From assembly GCA_947646735.1 (NCBI GenBank), contig CANTFK010000182.1, positions 310,001 to 374,000 on the forward strand: DNA of 64,000 nucleotides, in the 5' to 3' direction. Position 1 is the first letter of the stretch. Every line of letters starts with the position of its first letter. Source of the DNA: Peronospora farinosa. Its lineage: Eukaryota; Oomycota; Peronosporomycetes; Peronosporales; Peronosporaceae. A program made the position numbers and the translations under genes. The notes under the pieces were generated by a model. The model saw only the letters and a list, made by a program, of their open reading frames with translations. It searched no databases and was not told where the DNA came from. This document shows positions 41,062-50,626 of this stretch, piece after piece.

Positions 41062-42150
41062 TTAGTTGTCCAGCCACCTCATCCTATCTATACATGACAG
41101 AGACGCTCTCACCTCGGTGTTGTCAAAGTCCGCTATCTCCCTCAGTGTCGCAACAATTAGAGGCGTAAAACTCTCCACCCGTTGTATTGCATGGCAGGTA
41201 CTACTTTTGATATGCTGCGGAGCTACACCTGTCCAGGCCAGATATTCTTCAAGTGTGTCTTGTACCATTCGCGCCATGTACCCGCGGGCCTCCTGCTGCT
41301 CCTCAAGATCATTGTTATCTATGCCTCGAGTGAGAGCCGTAAACAACACTTGAAGGTACTGCTGCTTGCCCATTACTTCTTGCAATAAAACAAACTAGGG
41401 AGCTCAGTAGATGATGGCATTGTCCTACCATAGCGCCATCCAACGCGCTGCAGATAACGCCGTAGTGGCACCGCATCGTTAACCTTGTGTGCAAATACGA
41501 AGCTCTCACGTAGACAAGATAAGAGCGAGCGAGCATGACCGACGCTAATTGACAGATTGTCCCTGCGACGGCTGACAAGCACATTTCCTGCTAATCGCTG
41601 CAAAGCCAATAGAACAGCCAAGTGGGTGCGTGACGGTTTTCGCTGGGCTTTTACCTCTTCAGCGCTGATCACCTTTGGTGGAAAGCTTGTAGCAAACATG
41701 AAACCCAAAGTCACCACGACCCCTGAATACATACCCAGAAGTGAAGGTTCGTGAGGTGACATGACGACAGATGCTGCCGTTGATGAAGATAACGATGACC
41801 TTTGCAGCTTTGAAGGGCTTTTGCCACAAGAATCGATGTGAGGTTCAAGAATTTCAGCTTCCTCTTCTTTTTTCTTCACGAGGCAAGGCAAAGAATATCC
41901 ACGTTGGTTCGGCATGCTTCATAATTTTGCGCAGTTCATCAACAATGATACCCCAAACACCCGTGGGAAATTGATGTCCATGTGTGACCAACATGGCCTC
42001 GAACGCACGTGGTGACGCTACTAAAGGACATCTTAAAGATCAAACTCCACAGACCAGATGAAAACTTCTTGCCGTGAGTCTCATAACGCGTTAAAGAGCG
42101 CTTCCAGTGCTGCGAGACGCACGTCTAGACGACGGTCAGCAGCAAGCGTC
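41062..42150 (-). pseudogene. BIG/Sec7-type ARF guanine-nucleotide exchange factor, C-terminal remnant
   Basis: Minus-strand pieces read like the C-terminus of a large BIG-family ARF-GEF, which activates ARF GTPases at the trans-Golgi. From the 5' side: HGKKFSSGLWSLIF near 42060; AFEAMLVTHGHQFPTGVWGI near 41990-42010; frame 41373-41915 with ILEPHIDSCGKSPSK, SISVGHARSLLSCLRESFVF, AHKVNDAVPLRRYLQRVGW and LPSLFYCKK; then 41062-41385 with EVMGKQQYLQVLFTALTRG and FTPLIVATLREIADFDNTEV. At least two frame changes (about 41880 and about 41385) interrupt it, and no Sec7 domain is present upstream. Either a pseudogene or, less likely, poorly resolved exons. Family call from memory of the HDS-like C-terminal blocks. 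Confidence 0.65.
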
Positions 42151-42643
42151 GATAGAGCTGAGAGCACAGACCACCACGCCGCTTTCACGATACTTGTCCT
42201 CCTCCGATGCCTCTATAAAACTAGCTCTTTCACGAGTCGATAATGCAGTAGAAACAGCGTTGATACCTGCTTGTATACCTCTTCTTCTAGTGAACATATA
42301 GAAATTGTGTTGATAATGCACTGAAGCTGGCGACTCAACGCCATTAGCGTACGAGTATTAAGGATACGGATGTAAGAAAGGATATAGATTGGAGATTGTA
42401 TGCAATGTGACACAAGTTTTACTGCCATATAATGCAGATCAATGCTGGAATTTAGTGTAGTGATCAGGTTGAGAGATAGATATCTCGATACGTGAATTAA
42501 CACATCTATTTTAAAGTAAATAAAGATAAAATAGAGCAAGGGAGCTCTATTGGTCAGTAGAAATAGTGGTCTATTTCTATTGGCAATCTGATAGAAAAAA
42601 CCTTGCTAAATACATATCTTCTCCCTGGTATCACAATACATTA
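42151..42643. other. Region between the ARF-GEF remnant and RPA2
   Basis: Short minus-strand frames (42136-42321, 42213-42539) are not recognisable. It is AT-rich and probably intergenic, perhaps including more of the broken ARF-GEF near 42150-42250. Confidence 0.4.
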
Positions 42644-42655
42644 TTGGCGGGAAAA
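42644..42655 (+). promoter_or_regulatory. E2F-like site upstream of RPA2
   Basis: TTGGCGGGAAAA is a close match to the E2F/DP consensus (TTTSSCGC on the other strand). It lies 12 nt before the RPA2 ATG, directly before CTCACTTG, which resembles an initiator (YCAYTYY). S-phase control by E2F is known for replication genes in animals and plants; here it is inference. Confidence 0.55.
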
Positions 42656-42667
42656 CTCACTTGAACC

Positions 42668-43540
42668 ATGAACTACAGTGGTGGCTATGAGGCGTATGGC
42701 AACGACGACTACGCTAGCAATAATGGTGGAGGTGGTTTCATGTCAAGCCAGCCTACAAATAGTCAATCAACCCCATCAAAACGTAGTGGTGGCATTGTCC
42801 AGAGTATTTTACCCGTTAGTATCAAGCAATTGCAAACATTGGGCACCACTTCAATGGATGATGATGCACTTCGTCTGGATGGTCAAGAAGTTTCAACTGT
42901 GCGACTTGTGGGATTACTTACGAATTTAACGCCACATTCGACAAGTCTTCGATTTCAATTGGACGACGGGTCAGGATCTTTTGAGTGTCATTACTTTATA
43001 ACAGGCGATGAATCGGATCTTAGTGAAGGAGAAATGTCTCGATTAAGAGAAGGCAGTTACGTCCGAGTAGTTGGAAAACTTCGAACATTTCAGGGAAAAG
43101 CCAGTTTATCCTGTTTCAATGTGACGATGGTCGAGGATATGAATGAACTTACGTACCACCTTCTTGAGGTCATTTATGTGCATTGTTACAACACGAAAGG
43201 GCCGCTGAATAATGGCAAAGCGGATGTCAATATGACGTCATTTAATACACCTACTAAGGCCCCATCAGGAAAGCAATGGAATCAACCAAATACAGGAGGA
43301 TTTGGAGCTGGAAATATGGACTACGGATTGATCGACTCGAACTTTTCAACGGAACAAAAGGCAATTCTCGACGTTTTGGGTACGTGCACGAGTGACCATG
43401 GACTCAAGATTGACCAGATTTATGCTGATTTGCGTGGACAAATGACTGAAGTGCAGCTTCACAGTGCACTCAACTATCTTACGAGTGAAGGACATGTGTA
43501 CTCTACAATCGACGAGGACCATTTCAAACGCACAGCGTAG
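42668..43540 (+). CDS. RPA2: Replication protein A 32-kDa subunit
   Basis: A 290-residue single-stranded-DNA-binding subunit of the RPA heterotrimer, acting in nuclear DNA replication, repair and checkpoint signalling. Gly/Ser/Asn-rich N-terminus (residues 1-40, the region phosphorylated in other eukaryotes), then the OB fold at about residues 70-175 (STVRLVGLLTNLTPHSTSLR, FQLDDGSGSFECHYF, YVRVVGKLRTFQGKASLSC). A flexible linker leads to a C-terminal winged helix at about 225-290 (QKAILDVLGTC, HGLKIDQIYADLRG, LTSEGHVYSTIDEDHFK). Length is normal for the family and no intron is seen. The ATG follows an E2F-like site. It converges with the carrier gene. Confidence 0.95.
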   Translation: MNYSGGYEAYGNDDYASNNGGGGFMSSQPTNSQSTPSKRSGGIVQSILPVSIKQLQTLGTTSMDDDALRLDGQEVSTVRLVGLLTNLTPHSTSLRFQLDDGSGSFECHYFITGDESDLSEGEMSRLREGSYVRVVGKLRTFQGKASLSCFNVTMVEDMNELTYHLLEVIYVHCYNTKGPLNNGKADVNMTSFNTPTKAPSGKQWNQPNTGGFGAGNMDYGLIDSNFSTEQKAILDVLGTCTSDHGLKIDQIYADLRGQMTEVQLHSALNYLTSEGHVYSTIDEDHFKRTA

Positions 43541-43719
43541 AGCTTTAGGAGTCAAAGAGCAGTAGTCTGCCCTCGTACATTTTTTTCTCAAACTAATGGT
43601 TAATCTCAATATCGTCGTTCTTTTTTTCTATCTCGATCTACATGGAGGTAGCTCCACAAGCTGTTTGTTCATTCTATGATATACATGTCCTCCCTTCATC
43701 ATTTTTCATCACTATCTTG

Positions 43720-44715
43720 TCACACCAAGTCAAAGTCGTCTAGGTCACCATGAAAGAACGTGTGCTTAATTGTCTCGTAAACTCCAAAACAAATACCAGT
43801 GGTAGGCATGATCGACACAATACGACAACATGCACCACGCCATAAAACACCGGGTCCTTCATTGCTTATTGACTTGACAAAACAGTCACGCAGTCCACTG
43901 TACTTTTTGTTCTTGCCTTGTGTCATGAGTCGTACCGTAATGACATCCAACGGGTTCGTCAAGAATGCAGCCACTCCACCTGCCACAGAACCAAGAGCTA
44001 GTGATTCAGCCGAATTCAATGATCGTTCCACATGATTCGTAGCCAAATGCTGCTGGTATCTGTGTTTCAACTTCTCGTAAAATAGAAACGAAAAGGCTGA
44101 AAAGAACGTATCTACACTCAGACAAGCCGAGTAGCCAGAATATAGTCCTCGTAGTCCCTCCGACCTTAAAATTGACTTGGCTGCATGTGCTGTACCTCTA
44201 TAATTCTGAGTATATTTCACAACACCTCCACTGGCATTGCAAGGATTGCATCCAAGTTGTAATCGTGACTTAATCACTTCTGATGGTACACTGACTGCTG
44301 AAATGATCACTTCACTTGTAGCTCCAGCAAGAAAGTAAACCATACCACGATGCTCTTCTGGTACCAATGGAGCGGCTGTGGCTTTCAGTGTCTCGTATGT
44401 ACCGAAATACATGGCAGCACACACTGGAGATGCCAATAATGTCGTGCTCATGCCACTAAAGTAGCCACGTACACCCTCTTCGTTGAGAATAGTCTTGATA
44501 GAGCGCATTATGCCACTGTATTTGGTACTAGGATATTGCTGAATCTTCATACGTAGATTAATAACTTCCAAAGGATGTAGCATTGTATCAGCAACGATAC
44601 CGGCAATGGCACCTGAGCACAATGCACGTACAGCGGGAGATACAACGGATACAGCGGATACGGCAGTCGCAGTTGGACGTGTGGAGCCTGTGGATTGTAT
44701 TGTATTGCATGTCAT
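43720..44715 (-). CDS. Mitochondrial carrier family (SLC25) protein
   Basis: A 331-residue inner-membrane carrier with three repeats, each with the carrier signature Px[DE]xx[KR]-like block: HPLEVINLRMKIQ (about residue 47), VPSEVIKSRLQLG (about 147) and NPLDVITVRLMTQ (about 256). Six membrane helices are expected. The first signature has Asn where a basic residue is usual. GIMRSIKTILNEEGVRGYFS and GLRDCFVKSISNEGPGVLWR are the typical matrix-helix repeats. The substrate is uncertain; the signature set resembles S-adenosylmethionine-type carriers but I cannot assign it. Start ATG at 44715. It ends 180 bp from the RPA2 stop. Confidence 0.92.
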   Translation of the reverse strand: MTCNTIQSTGSTRPTATAVSAVSVVSPAVRALCSGAIAGIVADTMLHPLEVINLRMKIQQYPSTKYSGIMRSIKTILNEEGVRGYFSGMSTTLLASPVCAAMYFGTYETLKATAAPLVPEEHRGMVYFLAGATSEVIISAVSVPSEVIKSRLQLGCNPCNASGGVVKYTQNYRGTAHAAKSILRSEGLRGLYSGYSACLSVDTFFSAFSFLFYEKLKHRYQQHLATNHVERSLNSAESLALGSVAGGVAAFLTNPLDVITVRLMTQGKNKKYSGLRDCFVKSISNEGPGVLWRGACCRIVSIMPTTGICFGVYETIKHTFFHGDLDDFDLV

Positions 44716-46316
44716 ATTACCAGGAAGAAGAGTTTAATGGAGCTGCTGATGTCGGAGCTTTGTCGACCACAGGTTGGGTGTTAAATGAGCTCCAAAATAA
44801 TACTGTCACATATGATATATGATAGAAATCGATACATAGGTTTCATTTGATTCAACAGGGACTTACAGTATAAACTATATAGCGAATATGAAAGATAATA
44901 TTCAAACATAACAAGAAAATTAAGAAACAATGTGCTTTAAAACACAAGTATCCAACCTTAACTATTTCTGAGATAAAGTTAAGCTGGTCAGATAATAGTA
45001 CTCGCTACTAAATCGATAAAAGTATACATGGCTGGCTCTTGCTATTACCACATATATCTTAAATAGGTGTCTCACTCTATATAAAGGACTTTAATGCATT
45101 TGCGATATAAGATGCACGCATCACCGACCACGATAAGCATCGAATCAACAGCAAGCGGTCCAATTTTGAGAATGTACTGTATTGCAATCTCGCTTGAAAG
45201 GCTTTATTATTAATAGTAAGTTAATGCTAAAGCCTTTCATGCAACGCTACGTACCCGTGGTCTGCGCAAGCATAACTCAAATAGTGTCAGCTGCAATAAT
45301 GGCCTACACTAATAGCTTAACTGCATGCCTTTTCTAAAGTTTGAAGTAAAAGGGCATTGAACAATGTCGATGTGAGTAGCCAGCTATTTGAAAGGCTTCT
45401 TATTTCGACAGAGATGGCTACATGAAACCTTACCATGCAGCGCTAGACGATAAGGTGTATCAATAAGCTTTGAAACAGTTACAGTAGAACCAGTCTAAAT
45501 TAAACCTTCGTAACATATTAACCTCCATAATTGAGCTGGCTGGCTTGGTCGCGAGCACTTACTACAGTAGTAATTATCTCATACCTGTCTTAAATGATAA
45601 ACGTAATATATTTCGAGAGCTCTTTGGTAACGCCTCATTTAATAAAAGCTATTGCAGTTAACGGAGCCCAAGTTTTATTCGAGATCTAAGATAGTTTCCC
45701 GTCAAATCCGCTTAAAAAATTTCTGATTATCGGAATGATGGTACATGATTCCAAAAGAGGTTTCGTATATTATCCGAGTCTCCAGTGTCGCATTTAAAAA
45801 TAAGTGACAATATCACGATAAGAAGGCGAAGAAGAAGCAGAGGCACATCGTGACCACAACGCAGTGAAGAAGGCAGAAACCTTAGCAGGCTCGGCAATTG
45901 TAAGCAAGTGCTGTAGCGCGTGTGACGCTTTTTATTCAGCCTTAAAAAAGCGTTTTTTGCCATATAAAGTGTTTTTTTTCTACGTCCGGGGGAAATTGTC
46001 TCGTTGGACCAGGACAATGCTTGAAAAGACAGGAAACGAAGTTTCAGTATGGAGAGCAGAGGCAGGACAATATGAGGAAGATCGAGTGCGCATAACAGAC
46101 GGTCGAAGGGAAGAAGAGAAGGAAACAAGTGAGAAGTGGCAGAATATCAGCGGTCTAGGGCCACCGCCGCCCTGTCCGACGTTATGGCGACAGAAGGCCA
46201 CAGATTTTACAGCTGAGCGGGAGAAAAAACGGGCAGTTTTACTCGGACGGAGAGACCTAGTGTCAAGTCGGACAAGAATAAAGAGGAGGTTGCATACGGA
46301 CCGGTGTCTGTTGGTG
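44716..46316. other. Intergenic, AT-rich; no gene recognised
   Basis: A 12-bp inverted repeat (TGAAAGGCTTTA and its complement) is at about 45198-45241. Opposing frames at 45864-46334 (+) and 45727-46128 (-) overlap each other, and neither looks like a known protein. Confidence 0.45.
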
Positions 46317-46349
46317 ACTATTTCTTCTCTATAGGAGAGAAGAAATAGT
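46317..46349. repeat. Perfect 14-bp inverted repeat (short hairpin)
   Basis: ACTATTTCTTCTCT at 46317-46330 pairs with 46336-46349 across a 5-nt loop. No U tract follows on either side that would define a terminator-like element, and no gene end is next to it. Confidence 0.8.
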
Positions 46350-47415
46350 GCAACTGTAGTATAAAGTGGAGGCGGTTTTTGCTTTAATTAGCAGAAGAGG
46401 CAACTGAGATGGGTATGAGCAACCACTAGCTTTATGGTAACCTCGAGTCAGCAGCAAGAAGAAACACGCTCGGGATCTATCGTGTATAAATAATATGAAG
46501 GAACTTTGTCGGTCCCTTTGAACGACCTCCAGGATCCAAGGCTTAAAATATTAAAAATAATATATCAAAATAAAAATATTATAATGTTGTTTTTCGGTAC
46601 AAGTATTGACAAATAAACAATTATCAACTCTTTTTACCTATAATGAAGACGACTTGTCTGATAAAATCCTCACTTCTGTTGCAATTTGTTATTAAGTTGC
46701 TGCAACGCTTATTTCTTCTTATCTTGGTACAATAACTGACGTTTTTACTTGCCACTTTTCATTCCAATTGCCTCGATAAGGCACTAAGAGTGTAGCAAAA
46801 GTTGGTCGTAAAAGGCGATTGGTCTTGTTCCGAGCTACAACGTCTCGTATAATGTACCAGACTCGCTGTTTTGAGTGCTATGATGTTTCTATTCTTATAC
46901 ATTCACTTATAATCTATTAACTAGATACTTGCATTTAAAGTGAAGAGGACGTTGAACTAGTCTTTGCTACCGCGTTGAATCGTCCGACATGGTCCATAGC
47001 TCTATAAGTCAAATGTAACCTGAAGGTAGAACGTAATATCGCTATTGTAAGGATGCCATTGAAGACAGTGGTGGGACCGAACAGAAGTATATGCGTGCGT
47101 CAAATAGTTGAAATGTCATATTATCATCGTGCACAACGTTCTCGTGGTGAAGCAATCATGTAGCTTCGAGTGAGACTAGAATCAGCAAGGAGCTATATGA
47201 TTAACGATGTCGACTTACATTGTATAAGAACGTAGCACTTTCAAAGGTGCAATTTGCTGTGACGCGTAGTGTAGCATTGTCACCAACCTTCAATAGTGGT
47301 AGAGCACGAATGTCTATACAGAGATCAGCGAGAAAACGAGAGTTGGTCCGACACTGAGTGAAAAGCTTGAAGAGATGCAGATCAAAGCCACAAAATCTTA
47401 ATCCCTAGTTGTTGC
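46350..47415. other. Intergenic; nothing recognised
   Basis: Mostly AT-rich, with a strongly A/T stretch at 46540-46580. No coding region or repeat family was identified. Confidence 0.4.
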
Positions 47416-48050
47416 AAGTGCATAAAGAGCACTTCCCAATTCGCGCCTTCGAGCAACACCGGCCAAGAGACGAAGACCTCCTAAGAGACGGTCAACCGGC
47501 CCCCTCTGACCAGGGCGGGAAGTCCCTCCAACGGGAGGCCTAGGATATAGAGGGGGGAGGTTTTCCCTCTGCTGCGTGCGCTATGGGGGGCAAGCGCAGC
47601 GTGCGAACCGTAAGGGGAGCACCAACCCTGTCACCCCCGGGGGGAGAGGATCGACGACCGCGGTTATCATTTTCTCTTTCCCCGATAATTCCTGCTATTC
47701 TAAGTCAGCCTTTAAGCCGCCGACTCGATCGCCGAGCGCGAATCCCGGTCCCACGAAGTATAATTGCCAAGAACGTGAATTGATCGGCCCCGTCCAGGTG
47801 CATCAGCGGTCGATCGGGACTGATCGGTGTGGTGCCCGGCGCTTGTTGCGATCATTGAGCCACTGTTTTCACCTCGGACTGGATAACCGATTCCACGTGC
47901 CCTTTTCGGAGTGTCCCCCGTGACGCCCGACGTCTCGAGCCAGGAGATTGAGCCAGCGAGGCGAAGAATGACGAAGTCCTGGTAGAAGCACTCCAGACAT
48001 CTTACCAATCATTAATGTTTGAAATAGACGCCTAAAAGTGCATAGAGAGC
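47416..48050 (+). mobile_element. Short non-LTR-like repeat, copy 1 (605 bp plus TSD)
   Basis: The GC-rich element at 47431-48035 is flanked by a 15-bp direct repeat with one mismatch (47416-47430 AAGTGCATAAAGAGC; 48036-48050). Its last ~490 bp match copy 2 closely. It has no LTR-type ends. Both copies have an open minus-strand frame of 98 codons (47712-48008 here), probably only because they are similar. Likely a non-autonomous retroposon; orientation is inferred from 5' truncation of copy 2. Confidence 0.65.
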
Positions 48051-48286
48051 CAGCGATACATTACATCGTGAGATTATTGTTCATCCTTATAGTCTTTCAT
48101 TCAATTTAAGACGTAAACTAAGAGAACAATCGTCAAGTAGTAGTGGTTCCACTGCCACTGACCTCTTCACAATCGAACGCTTTTAACATACACGTGCATG
48201 CATACTGGTCGAATGATATCACCCTTCAAACTTTACACCTATCGCCACGCGTCATAAGACGAAAATAGCGTTGCCCCATTCTTAGC

Positions 48287-49018
48287 TTACATCTTGACAA
48301 TCGTGGCTTTAGTCTGCGCAGGAGAGCTGAACTTGTCGAAAGTTAAAGTTGTAAAGGTGTCGCGCTTTCTGTTCCGTCTCTTCTTAGTGATGGTAGTGTA
48401 GGCAACAGCAGCCAAAGCGGCAACGCATACAGCGGCTAATACCCCAATCAACACGAAAAGCGAAGAGCTGGTGCCAGATTCTTCGCCCTTTGGCCGCGTA
48501 TTGACTTCTTTGTCGTTCTCCTCCCGAATCGATACACTCGACAACTCTGTGGGTACTTCCACCGTACCGGCCTGGTAATTGGTGCTACTTGACTTGAGAG
48601 TGTCAAAGTCATTTTTACCATTCGTGGGGCAGCTGACGAATTTCCAGTCGAACGTGTACGGCGACGGCTTATCACTACCCGTTACTTTCTTAAATACCCC
48701 ATTCGACAAGTCCAATCCTTTGTCCTTGCAATCGCTGCATTGGCCCACGATGTAAGCCGTCACGGGCGGAGATGTATCACTGCATCGGTTGTCTGTGCAG
48801 ACGACTTCAACGCATTTGACACAGTTAAGTGTCACGTTCCATTGGGCACTGTTCAAAGCGACGTAATTGTCACCAATGCCGGCGTTGCATGCGTCAGCTG
48901 CGGTCTGCCCCACAACGCTTACCGTTCCTTCACCAGTGAAGATACTGTCCACGTCAGAGTCTGCAAGAACTAGAACGGGAAGTGCGGTCGCTAATAGCCA
49001 AAACTGTTGAAACATCAT
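48287..49018 (-). CDS. Expansin-like secreted/membrane protein, short form
   Basis: A 243-residue protein. The N-terminal signal peptide MMFQQFWLLATALPVLVLA is followed by a double-psi beta-barrel (expansin/RlpA-like) domain at about 30-140 with paired cysteines (NYVALNSAQWN, CVKCVEVVCTDNRC, AYIVGQCSDCKDKGLDLSNG, WKFVSCPTNGK). A short Ser/Glu-rich linker leads to a membrane helix at about 190-212 (LFVLIGVLAAVCVAALAA) and a basic tail ending TKATIVKM. Expansin-like proteins loosen cell-wall polysaccharides. The paralogue at 49477-50433 has an additional domain between barrel and membrane helix that is absent here. No intron. The two genes are tandem on the minus strand. Confidence 0.82.
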   Translation of the reverse strand: MMFQQFWLLATALPVLVLADSDVDSIFTGEGTVSVVGQTAADACNAGIGDNYVALNSAQWNVTLNCVKCVEVVCTDNRCSDTSPPVTAYIVGQCSDCKDKGLDLSNGVFKKVTGSDKPSPYTFDWKFVSCPTNGKNDFDTLKSSSTNYQAGTVEVPTELSSVSIREENDKEVNTRPKGEESGTSSSLFVLIGVLAAVCVAALAAVAYTTITKKRRNRKRDTFTTLTFDKFSSPAQTKATIVKM

Positions 49019-49476
49019 TTAGCACTTTATCTTTCGACTTGTCAACCTAAAATGAAGTCTTCGTATGTGCAAAGAGAGAGAAGTGAACAGTTCGACGACG
49101 TGACAAAAATAAGGTCGGAGGTCCGAGAGCAAATCGAACACATGAACTTCACTATCATACATATGTGGAGGAGAGCATCGTGTTGAACAGCAGTAATGTC
49201 CGTTCAGTTGTGTTGCAAGTGCACATTGTCTTTTCTCCAGTACAAGGTCGTTGGTATGCAGAAACAAGAGTACGATAAGTAGCGTACTCTTGTGCCTGCA
49301 TAGCAACGACCTGAGATCAGCACTAATTGTACACATGTTATAGATCTTGGCAACAACGCTAGTTGTAAAGCTTATACATGTAGTAGCTCCTGGCAACGAT
49401 ACTAATTGTTTAGTTGCAACGCTGCTTATAAGTTCGTGGTGGCCTTCCCGGCGTTTACTCAACACTTTTCATTAGT
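49019..49476. other. Spacer between the two expansin-like genes
   Basis: Contains the foldback at 49245-49312. The 148-codon minus-strand frame at 49019-49465 looks like a chance frame and matches nothing known to me. Confidence 0.5.
49245..49312. repeat. Foldback, 30-bp arms (27/30 paired)
   Basis: Left arm 49245-49274 and right arm 49283-49312 with an 8-nt loop; three mismatches. It could be a small foldback insertion in the expansin spacer. Confidence 0.85.
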
Positions 49477-50433
49477 TTACATCTTAGCAATGGAGCTTCG
49501 GAGCATTGCAGGAGAGCTGGAGGTACTGATGGGGCTAGTGAAGGAACGACGTTCTTCAGCCGAATTATTCCTCTTGGTCGCATAGGCAATGGCACCCGCG
49601 ACGATGCTACCCAAAGCAGCCAATACCACGGGAGCAACTAGTAAAGCTTGATCTGACGAAGATGCCGCGGCCATCGTGTTAACATGCATCGTGTCATCCG
49701 CTGGACCTACGTGCCCTGGCTTATAGTTACTGTCCAATGTGAAAGTGTCGAAGTTGTTGCTGTTTAGAGCAGTGTGTCTAAAGTTTGAGGTGCCAGCGGT
49801 ACACTTACCGGCGGTAAGTGACAACTTGTCCGTGATAACTTCACCTGAGATCGAAATGAGCTCGATGACTACTGCCGACATATCGACGTTCGATCCGCCC
49901 TTTAGCAGGAAGTAGTAGCCCGAGTCTAGCATGGTCACGTCTTGGTTGTTAATTCTCATTTTTGCTACTCCAGTGATGAAATTAGCTGGTTGCACAGCAA
50001 GCCACGAACTGTTGCTGAGACTGTTAACACAGTACTCAATGTTGCCACGCACGGGGCAGTCGATGAACTGCCATTTGATGTTGTTTCTGTGTGAGTCGCC
50101 GTTTAAACGCTGCAAGACTGTTGAAGACAGACCGAGATCCTCCATCTCGCACTCCAAACACTCGTCTACGATGTAAACCGTGGTGGCGATAGTTGTATCA
50201 CCGCTCGAAACTTGGGCGCATCGGCCACAGTTGTGTGTGGAGGCCCACTGTTCACTATTAATCGCAGCATAGTAGTCGCCGACCGCGGGATCGTACATAA
50301 AGCTACATGTACCAGCTGAGAACACCCCAAGGGTGTACGGTGTACTGTGACCGGAATAAACTGTGTTGTCAATTGCGAAGACCAGTGCAGGGATCACCGC
50401 TAACGACGTTAGCAACCACAATTGATAGCACAT
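49477..50433 (-). CDS. Expansin-like secreted/membrane protein, two-domain form
   Basis: A 318-residue protein from ATG 50433 (the frame is open further up to a TTG at 50505, but the signal peptide MCYQLWLLTSLAVIPALVFA starts at this Met). Double-psi beta-barrel at about 30-135 (GVFSAGTCSF, YYAAINSEQWAST, NCGRCAQV, TVYIVDECLECEMEDLGLSS, WQFIDCPVRGN). A second, beta-rich carbohydrate-binding-like domain at about 145-240 (FITGVAKMRINNQDVTMLDS, YYFLLKGGSNVDMSAV), as in canonical expansins. Then a linker and a membrane helix at about 265-287 (LLVAPVVLAALGSIVAGAIA) with a basic tail ending SSIAKM. Likely cell-wall modification by the pathogen, anchored at the cell surface. Confidence 0.86.
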   Translation of the reverse strand: MCYQLWLLTSLAVIPALVFAIDNTVYSGHSTPYTLGVFSAGTCSFMYDPAVGDYYAAINSEQWASTHNCGRCAQVSSGDTTIATTVYIVDECLECEMEDLGLSSTVLQRLNGDSHRNNIKWQFIDCPVRGNIEYCVNSLSNSSWLAVQPANFITGVAKMRINNQDVTMLDSGYYFLLKGGSNVDMSAVVIELISISGEVITDKLSLTAGKCTAGTSNFRHTALNSNNFDTFTLDSNYKPGHVGPADDTMHVNTMAAASSSDQALLVAPVVLAALGSIVAGAIAYATKRNNSAEERRSFTSPISTSSSPAMLRSSIAKM

Positions 50434-50626
50434 GAGTTCCGAATAGACTGATATCGATGCTTGATTCGTGCGTGTAAGAGCTGCGACCAGAGTGAGCTCA
50501 GTCAAGGACAGTCAGTTACGATATTGCGACAAATCGAACGTGTAATGTGCCAATCTACCTTCCCGTCCGACACATGTTGAGTCTATCCCCATTATATCGC
50601 ACGATGTAAGACTACGATTTACTAAT

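Noticed and set aside
45864..46334. 156-codon plus-strand frame with an opposing 133-codon frame at 45727-46128
   Set aside because: Composition is biased, no motif or signal is seen, and the two frames shadow each other. I do not call a gene.
49019..49465. 148-codon minus-strand frame directly after the short expansin-like gene
   Set aside because: It overlaps the foldback and the spacer, has no domain and is not similar to the barrel or its paralogue.
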